Both the position numbers and the translations under genes were made by a program. Shown one piece after another: positions 33,636 through 44,955 of a stretch of 64,000 nucleotides of DNA. The DNA is from Anaeramoeba ignava (Eukaryota; Metamonada; Anaeramoebidae). The notes beneath the pieces were generated by a model. That model saw only the letters and a list, made by a program, of their open reading frames with translations. It had not been told where the DNA came from and searched no databases. The first letter of the stretch is position 1; every line of letters begins with the position of its first letter. Where the stretch lies: positions 186,001-250,000 of the forward strand of contig JAPDFW010000069.1 of assembly GCA_028826165.1 (NCBI GenBank), in the 5' to 3' direction.

Positions 33636-36600
33636 TTAGAAATGAGTAAGTTTTGTTTCAGAATCCTTATTTTTACGCCATTCTGATAGAGCAGCAGTTT
33701 CCAAATCTTGAGCAGTTAAAAGATGATTTTCTTTATCACGCAAAATCATTCTTGAAAGAGCAAGAAGAACAGCGTTACGAATAGCAGCAGGAGAAAGAGG
33801 GTAACGAGAAGCGATAAGAGAGAGATCAGCTTCTTTTTGGATAGTGATGCTATCTGGGATGAAGAATCTCCAGAGCTTGAGTCTGAGTGTTTCTTCTGGC
33901 ATTGGGAAATCAATTGAATAATTCATTCTTCGAAGAAATGCTGAATCGATTAAATCGGGTGAATTTGTGCATAAAATCACGATTCCTTTGAATCGTTCCA
34001 TGTGATAAAGTAATAGGCTTGTGTCAATGTTTGCGTAACGATCTGTTGATGTTGTTGTGTCTGATACTCGATGTGAAAATAATCCTTCTGCTTCGTCGAA
34101 TACTAAAAGGTGATCGTTTTGTGCTGCTTCTGTGAATAGTGTGTCAATTTGTTTTGGTGTTTCTCCAACGTATTTTGAGAGTAGTTGTGCTGCGTTTACA
34201 ACTTTCATTGATTTTCCTGTTTCGAGAGCTATTGCTTCAGCAGCGAGTGTTTTTCCTTTTATATTTTTATTTTATTTGAATTGATTTAATTTTAATATTT
34301 AATTTAATTTTAATATTTGATTTAATTTAATTTATTTAAATTGATTTAATTTAATTTAATTTGAATTGATTTAATTTAATATTTAATATTTTATTTGAAT
34401 TGATTTAATTTTAATATTTAATTTTAATTGATTTAATTTTTATATTTAATTTGAATTGAATTGATTTTATTTAATATTTTATTTGAATTGATTTAATATT
34501 TAATTTATTTAATTTAATTTTAATATTTGATTTGAATTGATTTAATTTAATTTTAATATTTGATTTGAATTGATTTAATTTGATTTTATTTAATATTTTA
34601 TTTGAATTGATTTTAATTTTAATATTTTATTTAAATTGATTTAATATTTTATTTAAATTGATTTAAATTGATTTAAATTGATTTAATTTTTAAAATTTTT
34701 TTTAATATTTGATTCGAATACCAGTCCCAGGTGGCCCAGAAAATAAAACAGTTGCAGCATTGGAATAACCCATCTTATCATCAAAACCCCAATTAAACAA
34801 AATCTTCCTTGCCTTTTCAGAATTAATAATCTCCTTAATATCCTCAAGAGTAGAATCAGGAAGAATCAAGAAATCAATACCTCTTTTAGGAACAATATGG
34901 TGCTTAGCTTGTCTCATAGCAAGAAAACCTCTGAGCTGTTGTTTAGCACCTTGTTCAAAATCATCATGAGTAACAACAAGATTTTCAAGATCGCCATTGT
35001 ATCTAGAAACAGCAAGACTAAGACTAGTAAGAATTGAATTTTTGATGAATCCGCCAGTAAGCTCGTATTTTCTTGCGAGCTCTGGGATATTGACATCATC
35101 TGCCAAACGCAGGGATCGAGAAATATGAGTTTTCCAAATATCTTCTCTTGTGTGAGCATCAGGTCGTTTGAATTCGATCGAAAGTGTAACTCTGCGCTGC
35201 ATGCCTTCATCCAAATCGAAGGGGCGATTCGTGGCCAAAATAATGATACCATCATGTCTGTCAATCTCGGTTAGCAGCAGATTGACGTCGTATTGACCTT
35301 TTTCTCGAGTTTCAAAAAGTGATTCGCATTCATCAAAGAACAAAATTGATTGATGTATCTTTGCTTCCTTAAACAGCAAGCGGATAGTCTCATCCTGCGT
35401 GAATTTGCCGAGCTTGGGAAAGTTGACGAGAATGATTTTCTTGTTGAGCTCGTTTCCCAATGCATTGGCCATCATTGTTTTTCCGGTTCCTGAAGGTCCG
35501 AAAAAGAGCATTGTGATTCCTGCATGGGTGTCGCTCATTCCCTTGTCGAGCCTGAGTCTCTTGCGGTACTTCTGGAAATTGGAGAAGTTGGAGACGGTGT
35601 CGACGATCAGTTTCTTCTGCTGTTCGGGAAGAATCACGTTCTTCAGTTTGACACGGGATGTGTACATGTGAGAACCCTCAACAACCTCCTCCATTTCGTT
35701 ATCTAATCCCACAATAAAATCAAGTATCTTTTGGTTCACCATCAGGAACAGCAAGTTTGTGTCGCAGCTCTGACGGACGCCGAACGTGCGGATGATGCCC
35801 TCAGAAACAAGCTTGGAGTTCTTGTAGAAACACTTTCTTTTTTGGATCTGATCATCAAGTGTTTCACAAAAACAAGTGAGAATTTTTCCGATCCGAATTC
35901 CTTGCTTGATCAACCCCTTTCGGATCTTTTCTGCCCGCTCAATGTAGTACTTCGGGTTCTCCTTGTACCGCCGCTCGTGATCTCCGTCTTCAATGTACTC
36001 TTTATAATATCCCATGTGCTCAAATATTTCCGATCCGATCAGAAATAGAACCGTTCTTTTCTCAAACTCAGAAAGCTTCCTCACCTTCGCAAGTCTCTCC
36101 ATCCGCGGCATAAACTTCTTCTCTTCGAGCGTCATCTTCAACCGCTTCTCAAATGTTAACCGACTTTTTTTTTCCTCAATTCGGAACTTTCGCAACATTG
36201 TGTCGTTGTACATGTTCTCCGTGTATACCTTCCGATACGACAGTTCCGTCTGCAGCTGGAACTTCGCCGTCGCCCACATGAAGAAATCCTTCAGATAGTC
36301 CATGTTGTTTTCATATGCCACTAACTTTGTTTCTGTGCTGTCATCGTCCTCCATTTCCTTTTCGTCGTCCTCTTTCCGCTCTCTTATATCTCCAATCCCA
36401 AACGCTTCGTCTTGATCCTCCGCATCCATATCGATCCCCTCAATTCCTCCGTTGTATTCTTCTGCAAGATCTTGTGCTTCATGTCCCATCTTCATCATCT
36501 GTGCAAAATGTTTGTGAAGATCCTGATTTTGCATTTTTGGATCGTTTCCGTTCATTTTTTTTTCCTTCATTTTTTCCTCGAACATTTTGTTCTTCTCAAC

Positions 36601-38507
36601 CATGTCCTGCAAGTCCTTCTTCGCCTCATCAACAATTGTTGGTTTGATCTTCTCGACCGATTGTTCTTCTCCGTTTTGTTTTTCCATCTCTTCTTGCTTT
36701 CTTTTCTCCTCTTGAATTTGAGCCGAAATGAAGTCATATAGATCGTCCTCATCATGCGGTTGGAGGCTCTCGATCTTCTTGAGTCTATCTGTCTCCTCCG
36801 AATGCGCATGTGCTTGATGTGCTTGATCGCTTTCTGTTTGGAAGATGTCTATCAAGCTTGTTTGCTCGAGTTTGAGGATCTGTTCAGACGAAAGTTTTGC
36901 GCCGGAAAATGCATCAATAAATTCTTCTTGTAATTCAAGTGCTGATTGATTTAGATAGTTTGTTCGGATGAAAATTAATGATTTGATGTGTGGTCGTGAA
37001 CGTTCGAAAAAATGAATGTATTCTTCTGTTGTCATTCGGCAGTATTTTGAGAGGATGAGTTCATTTTGTGAGGAAAGTCTTGAGTAGTAGTTAAAGAAGT
37101 TTGTGTATGGCTTTATATAAATAAATAATTATAAATATATAAATAAATTTTATAAATAATTTAATAAATAATTTTATAAATAATTTTATAAATAATTTTA
37201 TAAATAAATATATAAATAAATATATAAATAATTTAATAAATAATTTAATAAATAGTTTAATAAATAATTTAATAAATAATTTAATAATTAATTTTATAAA
37301 TAATTATATAAATAATTTTATAAATAATTTTATAAATAAATATATAATTAATTTTATAAATAATTTTATAAATAATTTTATAAATAATTTTATATTTAAT
37401 TTTATAAATATTTTAATATATAAATAAATTTATAAATATTTTTATATATAAATATATAAATATATAAATAAATTTTATAAATAATTTTATATTTAATTTT
37501 ATAAATAATTTTATAAATAATTTTATAAATAATTTTATAAATAATTTTATAAATAATTTAATATATAATTTTATAAATAAATATATAAATAATTTTATAA
37601 ATAATTTTATAAATAATTTTATAAATAATTTTATAAATAATTTTATAAATAATTTAATAAATAAATATATAAATAAATTTTATAAATAATTTAATAAATA
37701 ATTATATAAATAATTTTATAAATAATTTTATAAATAATTTTATAAATAATTTTATAAATAATTTTATAAATAATTTTATAAATAAATTCTCAATTTAATT
37801 TTTGTTTTTGTTTTTGTTTTTGTTTTAATTTTTGTTTTTGTTTTTGTTTTTGTTTTTGTTTTTGTTTTTGTTTTTGTTTTTGTTTTTGTTTTTGTTTTTG
37901 TTTTTGTTTTTGTTTTTGTTTTTGTTTTTGTTTTTGTTTTTGTTTTTGTTTTTGTTTTTGTTTTTGTTTTTGTTTTTGTTTTTGCTTTTGTTTTAAAATT
38001 GATAATTACATCATAGTAATAATAATAAGTAACAGTTTCATCTTGTTTAGCCTTATCTCTAGTCGCCATTTTCTGTGCAATCATCATAGAAATCTCATTT
38101 CCAAGTTGAGCAATAAACAAAAACTCAATCAATAAAGCTTCTTTTTGGGACAAATCCATTTTTTCAGCACTTTGAACTAAAATAGGTTTAGTTTCCATTA
38201 ATTCAACTTTTTTCTGTTTAATTTCTCCAAGTAATAAATTAAACTTATCAATCACATTCAGTAATTTTTGTGCTTCTTCAAAATCCTTTGTTTGATCTTG
38301 TGGTTTAATTAATTCATTAAATAATTTATTTGAATAATAAAAATGAAGCATTGCTAAATTTAATTGTAATTTCACAAAAAGATGATATTCAAGATCTCCT
38401 GAAAATGCTTTTTCTTTATCAAAATTCACTTTCTCTATAATTAATTCGCTAATTGGTAAATACTTTAGTAAATAACTTTCATTAGAAAATTGTTTTATTA
38501 ATTCCAT
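33636..38507 (-). CDS. tandem AAA ATPase of unassigned subfamily (3 exons)
   Basis: Exons (minus): 38010-38507, 34722-37110, 33636-34255; phases agree and give 1168 residues. The N-terminal 600 or so residues are helical, with a charged Glu/Lys coiled-coil-like part and an acidic patch (DMDAEDQDEAFGIGD). AAA 1 has Walker A GPSGTGKT near residue 707, Walker B ILFFDECESLF, sensor 1 ILATNRP and paired arginines MQRRV. AAA 2 has GPPGTG/KT exactly across the second intron, VFDEAEGLF, CTNSPD and FLRRM. Both sites look competent for ATP hydrolysis, implying a two-ring hexameric remodeller. The N-terminus does not match NSF, p97, PEX1/6 or another family I can name. The DECES and DEAEG Walker B forms differ from the usual DEID. 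The substrate is unknown. Confidence 0.82.
34256..34721 (-). repeat. repeat-filled intron inside the second Walker A
   Basis: 466-bp intron (GTATTC..AAAAG) that splits GPPGTG from KTLAAEA. It is built of TTTAATTTGAATTGATTTAA and TAATATTTAA repeats. Confidence 0.85.
37111..38009 (-). repeat. repeat-filled first intron of the AAA gene
   Basis: 899-bp intron. 37115-37785 is TAAATAATTTTATAAATAATT array. 37798-37990 is a nearly pure TTTTTG hexamer run, interrupted once. If the intron were retained the frame would stay open through the TTTTTG part as Lys-Thr repeats and then stop near 37776. Confidence 0.85.
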
Positions 38508-38673
38508 TATTTATATTTTGTTATTTTTGTTTATTTTGAACAAAATGAAAAATGAAAAATGAAAAATGAATTTTTTTCTTATTTTTAATTTAAAATTCTC
38601 CTTTTTTTTTTTATTTTAAAATTCAATTCTAAATTTTAATTTTATCTAAATAATCCAAAAAAAAAAAATTTAT

Positions 38674-40187
38674 TTAATCAAAATCTGAATCAAAATCTGA
38701 ATCAGAATCTGAATCTGAATCACTTTCTTGAATAAAAAAATTTGTATCTAAATGCCAAGTTTCTGCTTTTTTAACTTCAAGAAAAATATTTCTTTTTTGA
38801 GATAATGGTGAAACAAATCCATTTTTTCGAATATTTTCAAGAATTTTACAACTTTTTTGAAATACTTCTCTTAAAAATTCAGTTGGTTCTGTATTTTTTG
38901 GTTTTGATGATATTAAAACTTTTTTAAGTTTTGCTTGTTGTGAAATAAGAGATTTTTGATCTATAATAAATTGAGTACCAAATTGTGAATTTTGATTTTT
39001 AAATTGATTTTGATTTTTAAATTGATTTTGATTTTTAAATTGATTTTGATTTTTAAATTGATTTTGATTTTTAAATTGATTTTGATTTTGATTTTGATTT
39101 TGATTTTTAAATTGATTTTGATTTTGATTTTGATTTTGATTTTGATTTTGATTTTTGATTTTTGATTTTGATTTTGATTTATATTTTGATTTATATTTTG
39201 ATTTTCATTTTGATTTTGATTTATATTTTGATTTTGATTAGGAAAAAATTTAATAAATGTGTTACAATCTTTATTGAAAGAAATTTTATTTGATAATTTT
39301 TTTGGATTTAGTATTAAATTATTAAATTTTATTTTAGGTTTTTTTTGAATAGAAAAGCTAATCGAAAAAATATTTTGATTTTGATTTTCATTTAGATTTA
39401 TATTTTGATTTTGATTTTGATTTATATTTTGATTTTGATTTTCATTTTGATTTTGATTTTGATTTTGATTTTGATTTTGATTTTGATTTTGATTTTTAAA
39501 TTGATTTATATTTTGATTTTGATTTTGATTTTCATTTTTAAATTGATTTTGATTTTGATTTTGATTTATATTTTGATTTTGATTTATATTTTGATTTTGA
39601 TTTTGATTTATATTTTGATTTTGATTTTGATTTTGATTTATATTTTGATTTTGATTTTGATTTTGATTTTGATTTTGATTTTGATTTTGATTTATATTTT
39701 GATTTTGATTTTGATTTTGATTTTGATTTTGATTTTGATTTTGATTTTGATTTGGATTTATATTTTGATTTATATTTTGATTTTGATTTTTAAATTGATT
39801 TTCATTTTCATTTTGATTTTGATTTTGATTTTTAAATTGATTTTGATTTTGATTTTGATTTTCATTTTCATTTTGATTTTCATTTAGATTTTGATTTTGA
39901 TTTTCATTTTCATTTTCATTGAATTCTTTAAAAATAAAAATTTCATTCCCAATCATAATCAAATCATCATTTCTAAGTCTAATCCTTTTTCTAATATAAT
40001 ATCCATTAACAATAGTTCCATTCATCCCAAAATTTTCAATCCAAAAAGAATCTTGTCTTTGATTAATAATTGAATGTATTCTAGAAACTGTTCTTGATTG
40101 AATTACAATATCAGAATTTAAATCTCTTCCAAATTTAATTTGATCAAGAATTAAATAATTTTTAAAATTTAAAGAATTAACGATCAT
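38674..40187 (-). CDS. FHA-domain protein with a long NQ-rich middle
   Basis: ATG at 40185-40187, TAA at 38674-38676; about 504 residues if one net base change near 39152-39163 is allowed. An FHA domain occupies about residues 10-88 with the phosphothreonine-binding signature intact: IKFGRD, SRIHSII, FGMNGTIVNG. A long NQ/NE/NI tract follows, interrupted by a conserved-looking stretch with KKPKIKFNNLILNPKKL and KDCNTFIKFFP. The C-terminus (38674-38990) reads TEPTEFLREVFQKSCKIL, then AETWHLDTNFFIQ, and ends in a Ser-Asp repeat. Two consecutive 7-base CAAAAAT units shift the frame to KIKIKI and a stop at 38961; the true C-terminus lies in the original NQ frame. FHA proteins read phospho-threonine, often in DNA damage or RNA processing. 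No subfamily is assigned. Confidence 0.8.
39000..39915 (-). repeat. CAAAAT hexamer arrays in the FHA gene
   Basis: About 900 bp of sense CAAAAT hexamers with AATATAAAT, AATTTAAAAAT and GAAAAT variants, in two blocks (39000-39235 and 39375-39915). They are separated by about 140 bp of ordinary coding sequence. They encode NQ, NI and NQFK repeats. Confidence 0.85.
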
Positions 40188-40416
40188 TATTAAAAATAAA
40201 AATAATTGAAAAAAATGAAAATAAAATAACGGTTTTTTAAATTTTTTTATCCGATTTTTATTTTTAAATTCTTAATTAAATTTTTTTATCCGATTTTTAT
40301 TTTTTTAAATTCTTAATTAAATTTTTTATCCGAAAATTTAAAAAAAGAAAAAAATGAATTCAAAAGAAAGTAAGAAAGAAAAAAAGAAAAAAAGAAAAAC
40401 GTAAAAAAAGTATTAT

Positions 40417-43400
40417 TTAATTTATGGAAACTTCTTTTGAATCTTTTTCTTCTTTATCTTTTTCTTCTTTATCAGTTGATAAAGAAGAAAGTGAATTTTC
40501 ATTATCATTATTATCATTATCATCATTATCTTTATCATTATTTTGATTTTCTTTTAATTGTTCATAATTCTCATCTTTTGGTTTTGTATCAAGAATAAAA
40601 ACAAGAAATCCAGTTATAATTGAAAAAAAACCACCAGTTGCAATTGACCATTGAAGTTTTCCATCAGCGAAATGAAGAACAAAACTTCCTGCAACAAAAT
40701 TGGAAATTGTTTGAGCAATTACTGCAAAAGAGTTTAAAACACCAACATAAAGTCCTTCATCTTCTTTTTTCTTTGAGAATAAATTTAATAAAGAAAATGG
40801 AATTGCATTAAAAACTGTGAAATTAATTCCAACAAGTGAAAATAAAGCAACTGTTCCTGAAACAGAAGTAACCCATAATGGAAGAATCCAACAAATTGCT
40901 GCTAAAATTTGAGATGCGAAATAAACTATTTTGTGTCCAAACCATTCAATCAATTTATCAATAACATGAATAGAACAAACAACTGTTACAATTGACATCA
41001 TTGCAAATGTAAATGCTCCTTTTCTTACTCCTTGATCATAATCATTTTTGGCTTTAGTTCCATCATCTGCATTTGGATCTCCTCCATAAATTCTTTTTCC
41101 CATATAATCTGTCATGTAAACTTGGAAAGGGAAATAAGCCATCCTAAATATTTAAAATATTCAAAATATTATTATTATTCAAAATATTATTCAAAATATT
41201 ATTATTATTTAAAATATTTAAAATATTCAAAATATTATTCAAAATATTATCCAAAATATTCAAAATATTCAAAATATTATTTAAAATATTTAAAATATTA
41301 TTTAAAATATTATCCAAAATATTTAAAATATTCAAAATATTATTCAAAATATTATTATTATTCAAAATATTTGGAATACAAACCAACTTAGAAAATAAAT
41401 CATCCCAATTTTCCAAAGTGGTTTTTCCATATGTCTACATGCTCTCCAGATTTTAGCAAATTGATTTTGTTTTTTTGATGCAAAATATTCCAAAATAAAG
41501 TTGGAAGAACTCCAAGAACTAGAAAAATATTTAAAAAATATTTTTTAAAATATTATTTTAAAAATATTATTCAAAAATAGCATAAGTATCTGATGGGAAA
41601 AATTTAAAATAATCAGTTAATTTATTATTCAAAAATATTTGGAATACAAAAATTAGCAAAAATAAATCATCCCAATTTTCCAAAGTGGTTTTTCCATATT
41701 TCTACATGCTCTCCAGATTTTAGCAAATTGATTTTGTTTTTGATGCAACCATAATGATAACTACAAATTTCTATGTCTCCATTCTTTTTTAGATCCATCG
41801 TTGGAAGAACTCCAAGAACTAGAAAATTAAAATATTTATAAAATTAAATTAAGTAAAATTATTTATTAAATTATTTATAAAATTATTTAATTAAATTTAT
41901 AAAAGGATATTAAAAATAGCATAAGTATCTGATGGGAAAAATTTAAAATAATCAGTTTAATTTAAAATTATTATTCCATAAAAGATTTATAACAAAATTA
42001 TTAAAAATCATTAATAAAACTGTTAATTGACCTTATAAAATATTTATAAAATTTTGATGCCTTAAAAACTATTAAAATCATTCACAATAATTTATTTAAA
42101 GGATTTTAAAAATTTATACATTAATTTATAAAAGATTCAAAACCCATAATCCAATAACTACAAATGTTATTCCTGCTGGATGATAATTTTAAAAGATTTG
42201 AAATTATTTTATTAAATTTATTAAAATTCCTAATTAAAATGCAAGTAAAATTATTTATAAAATTAATTATAAAATTATTTTATAAAATCACTTTTCATAA
42301 TCCCCGAAATTATTAAAAAAATTATATATATAAAATTAAATATAAAATTAAATATAAAATTATTTATAAATTTATTTATAAAAATTAATTATAAAATTAA
42401 TATATAAAATTATTTATTAAATTAAATTTATAAAATTATTTATAAAATTATTTATAAAAATTAATTATTTATAAAATTATTTATAAAATTATTTATAAAT
42501 TATTTATAAAATTATTTATAAAAATTATTTATTAAATTATATTAAAATTAAAATATAAAAATTATTTATAAAATTATTTATAAAAATTATTTATTAAATT
42601 AATTATTAAATTATTTATAAAATTATTTTATAAAAATAATTATTAAATTATTTATAAAATTATTTTATAAAATTATTTATATTAAATTAAATATAAAATT
42701 ATTTATAAAATTATTTTTTATAAAAAATTATTTATAAAATTATTTATAAAATTAAATTAAAATTATTTATAAAAATTATTAAAATTAAAATTATTTATTA
42801 AAATTATAAAAATTTATTTTATAAATTTATTTTAAATTATTTATAAAATTATTTATTAAATTATTTATAAAATTATTTATAAAATTAATTATTAAATTAT
42901 TTATAAAATTATTTTATTGTAAATTATTTTTAAATTAAAATTATTTATAAAATTATTTATAAAATTAATTTATTTATTAAAATTATTTTTTATAAAATTA
43001 TTTATAAAATTAAATATAAAATTATTTATAAAATTATTTATTAAATTATTTATAAAATTATTTATTAAATTAATAAATTAATAAATTAATAAAAAACTAA
43101 CAAGTAATGAGAGATCCAGCCAAAATATAAGGTCTTCTTCTACCCCATTTGCTTTGACAAACATCACTATAAATACCAATCAAAGGTTGAACAATAAAAC
43201 CAGAAATGGGACCAGCTAACCAAATAACAGGAACAAGAGATGATTTAACACCAAGTGCAGATAGCATTGGAGTCACAAAAGCAAATTCAACAGCATAACT
43301 TACTTGAACTCCAATCATAGATGAACTTATTGCAGCTAATTTAAAAAGATTGTATTTTTTAGAATCTCTTTCTCTTATTTTTTGCTCATTATATTCTTCT

Positions 43401-43540
43401 GCTGAAACTTCATTCAATATCGGTTCAGTTTCTGAATTATCTTCTGAATTATCTTTTGAATTTTTTGGTGAATTTTTTGGTGAATTTTTTGGTGAATTCT
43501 TTGGTGAATTCTTTTTGGAGAATGTTCTGATGACATTCAC
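40417..43540 (-). CDS. SLC45/sucrose-transporter-like MFS symporter, damaged in the middle
   Basis: Clear pieces: N-terminal exon 43102 to about 43540, a middle exon 41384-41518, and C-terminal exon 40417-41143. The N-terminal part has GVQVSYAVEFAFVTPML, WLAGPISGFIVQPLIG and the MFS loop SKWGRRRP. These are typical of GPH-type H+/sugar carriers (plant SUT, animal SLC45). The junction FLS-W/MAYFPFQVYMTDYMG matches the same family. About six hydrophobic segments and an acidic Ser/Glu tail follow. Problems: the N-terminal frame opens with a GTG, and ATG-TCA-TCA joins it only if one A is added at 43512-43516. The middle exon has two extra A's at 41470-41476. TM3-TM6 are represented only by fragments such as PAGITFVVIGLWVLN (42133-42183). 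No usable donor follows the PSDTYAIF fragments. It is either a pseudogene or a badly assembled functional gene. Confidence 0.7.
41144..41383 (-). repeat. AAAATATT repeat intron
   Basis: 240-bp intron between FLS-W and MAYFPF, made of AAAATATTATTCAAAATATT units; donor GTTTGT, acceptor TTTAG. Confidence 0.8.
41369..41970 (-). repeat. tandem duplication of transporter exons
   Basis: Two direct copies (about 41369-41636 and 41637-41970) share the CATCCCAATTTTCCAAAGTG block, the LGVLPT exon start and the PSDTYAIF fragment. The right copy has extra sequence (about 41749-41800) in place of the LFWNIL segment and an in-frame stop. Confidence 0.8.
42190..43101. repeat. TTATTTATAAAATTA array between transporter exons
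   Basis: About 900 bp of AAAATTATTTATAAAATTA and ATTAAATTATTTA repeats. No coding segment is seen in it. Confidence 0.85.
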
Positions 43541-43662
43541 TTAAATTAAATTTAAGAAAAAAAAAAATGAAAATGAAAATGAAAAAAATTTTTTTTTTGA
43601 TTATTTTTATTTTTCAATAAAAGAAAAAAAAAATTTTTTTTTCCCTAAAATTATTTCCTGAT

Positions 43663-44680
43663 TTAATTATGTTTCTTGAAATATTCTTTTGATCCTTTTA
43701 TATCTGGTTTAATTGTATCATCTCCTTCTTTCCAATTTGATGGACAAACTTCTCCATTTTTTTCATAAAATTGTAAAGCTTTTAATAATCTTAATGTTTC
43801 ATCAACACTTCTTCCAATTGAAAGATCATTTATTGTAATTTGACGAATAACATCATTTGGATCAATAATAAAAAGTCCTCTTTTTTATTTTTTAATTTTT
43901 AATTTTTATTTTTTAATTTTTAATTTTTAATTTTTAAATTTAAAAAAAAAACAAACCTTAAAGCAACTCCAGAATCAAGAAGAACTCCATATTTCTTTGA
44001 AATATCTTTTGTAATATCTGAAACTATTGGAATTTTCATTGGTCCAAGTCCTCCTTGTTTTCTTGGTGTATTAATCCAAGCCAAATGTGAAAAATGACTA
44101 TCTACACTACAAGCAGAAACAGAACAATCCAATTCATCAAATTCTTTTTTTCGATCATTAAAAGCAATAATTTCTGTTGGACAAACAAACTAAAAATCAA
44201 AAAATAAATCAAAAAGAAAAAAAAAAGCAAAAAAATGAGAAAAAAAAAAGTGGAACAAAAATAATTTTTTTTTTTGCTTTTTTTTTTATTTAAAAAAATT
44301 TTACTGTAAAATCAAGTGGATAGAAAAAAAGAATTAACCATTTATGATTTCCTTTTAAATCTTTAATGGATACATCTTTAAATTCTTCATTAATAACTGC
44401 AGTTGCTTTGAAATCTGGTGCTTTTGATTGGACATTTACTGAAAATAATTTTTTATCTAAATCAAATCAAATAAAAAAAAAGAGATAAATTTTGTTTAGT
44501 TTTTAAAATGATTTATTTACCAATTTGTTTTATTAAAGAATTTAATTTGTTGTTGTTGTTGTTTTTGTTTTGAAAATGATTTAAATTCTTTGAAATAAAT
44601 GAAGAAGTTAATGAAGAAATTGTGTTAGCAAAAATTTTTGAAGATTTTGATGGATTTAATGAATTTTTAATTGTCAACAT
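43663..44680 (-). CDS. typical 2-Cys peroxiredoxin with N-terminal extension (4 exons)
   Basis: Exons (minus): 44521-44680, 44305-44456, 43957-44189, 43663-43879; phases agree, 253 residues. The core reads [22 protein letters not shown] (peroxidatic Cys about 107), then [25 protein letters not shown] and GEVCPSNWK (resolving Cys about 227), and ends SKEYFKKHN. The GGLG and C-terminal YF motifs mark the overoxidation-sensitive eukaryotic type. The enzyme reduces H2O2 and organic peroxides with thioredoxin. The first 55 or so residues are Ser/Asn/Lys-rich with almost no acidic residues ([17 protein letters not shown]), suggesting an organelle targeting presequence, for a mitochondrion or a hydrogenosome. 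Targeting is inferred; enzyme identity is very strong. Introns are 46-116 bp at three of the joins and begin GTAAAT, GTAAAA and GTTTGT. Confidence 0.92.
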
Positions 44681-44690
44681 TATTTAAAAA

Positions 44691-44955
44691 AAATTTAAAA
44701 AATGAAAAAAAAAGTAAAAAGTAAAAAGAAAAATGAAAAATGAAAAATGAAAAATGAAAAATGATCTTTTTAATCTGAATCTTTTTAATCCAAAAAAAAA
44801 TTTAATTATTTTTAATTTATTTGGGGGATTTTTTTATTGGAAAAAGTTTTCTTTTTTAAATTTTTAAAATTAACCCCTAAAAAAGATCAATCCAAAAAAG
44901 ATCAAAAAAAAAAGATCAATTTATTAAAATAAAATAAAAAAACAACTTTTAAATT
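44691..44955. other. AT-rich intergenic gap
   Basis: A/T runs with AAAGATCAA repeated several times near 44883-44925. No gene is seen. Confidence 0.45.

Noticed and set aside
34914-36809. Several 60-110 codon frames on both strands within the AAA gene
   Set aside because: They lie inside a domain-supported exon, show no domain, and arise from its higher GC content.
37776-38009. Lys-Thr repeat tail extending the AAA gene's first exon
   Set aside because: A GTAATT donor at 38009 and an in-phase downstream exon show this is intron; the KT repeat is the TTTTTG microsatellite.
43540-43660. Split A/TG start codon for the transporter, as proposed for calmodulin
   Set aside because: An AG precedes TGAATG, but no GT donor exists in the gap up to the peroxiredoxin stop. 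A missing A after ATG-TCA-TCA explains the N-terminus more simply.
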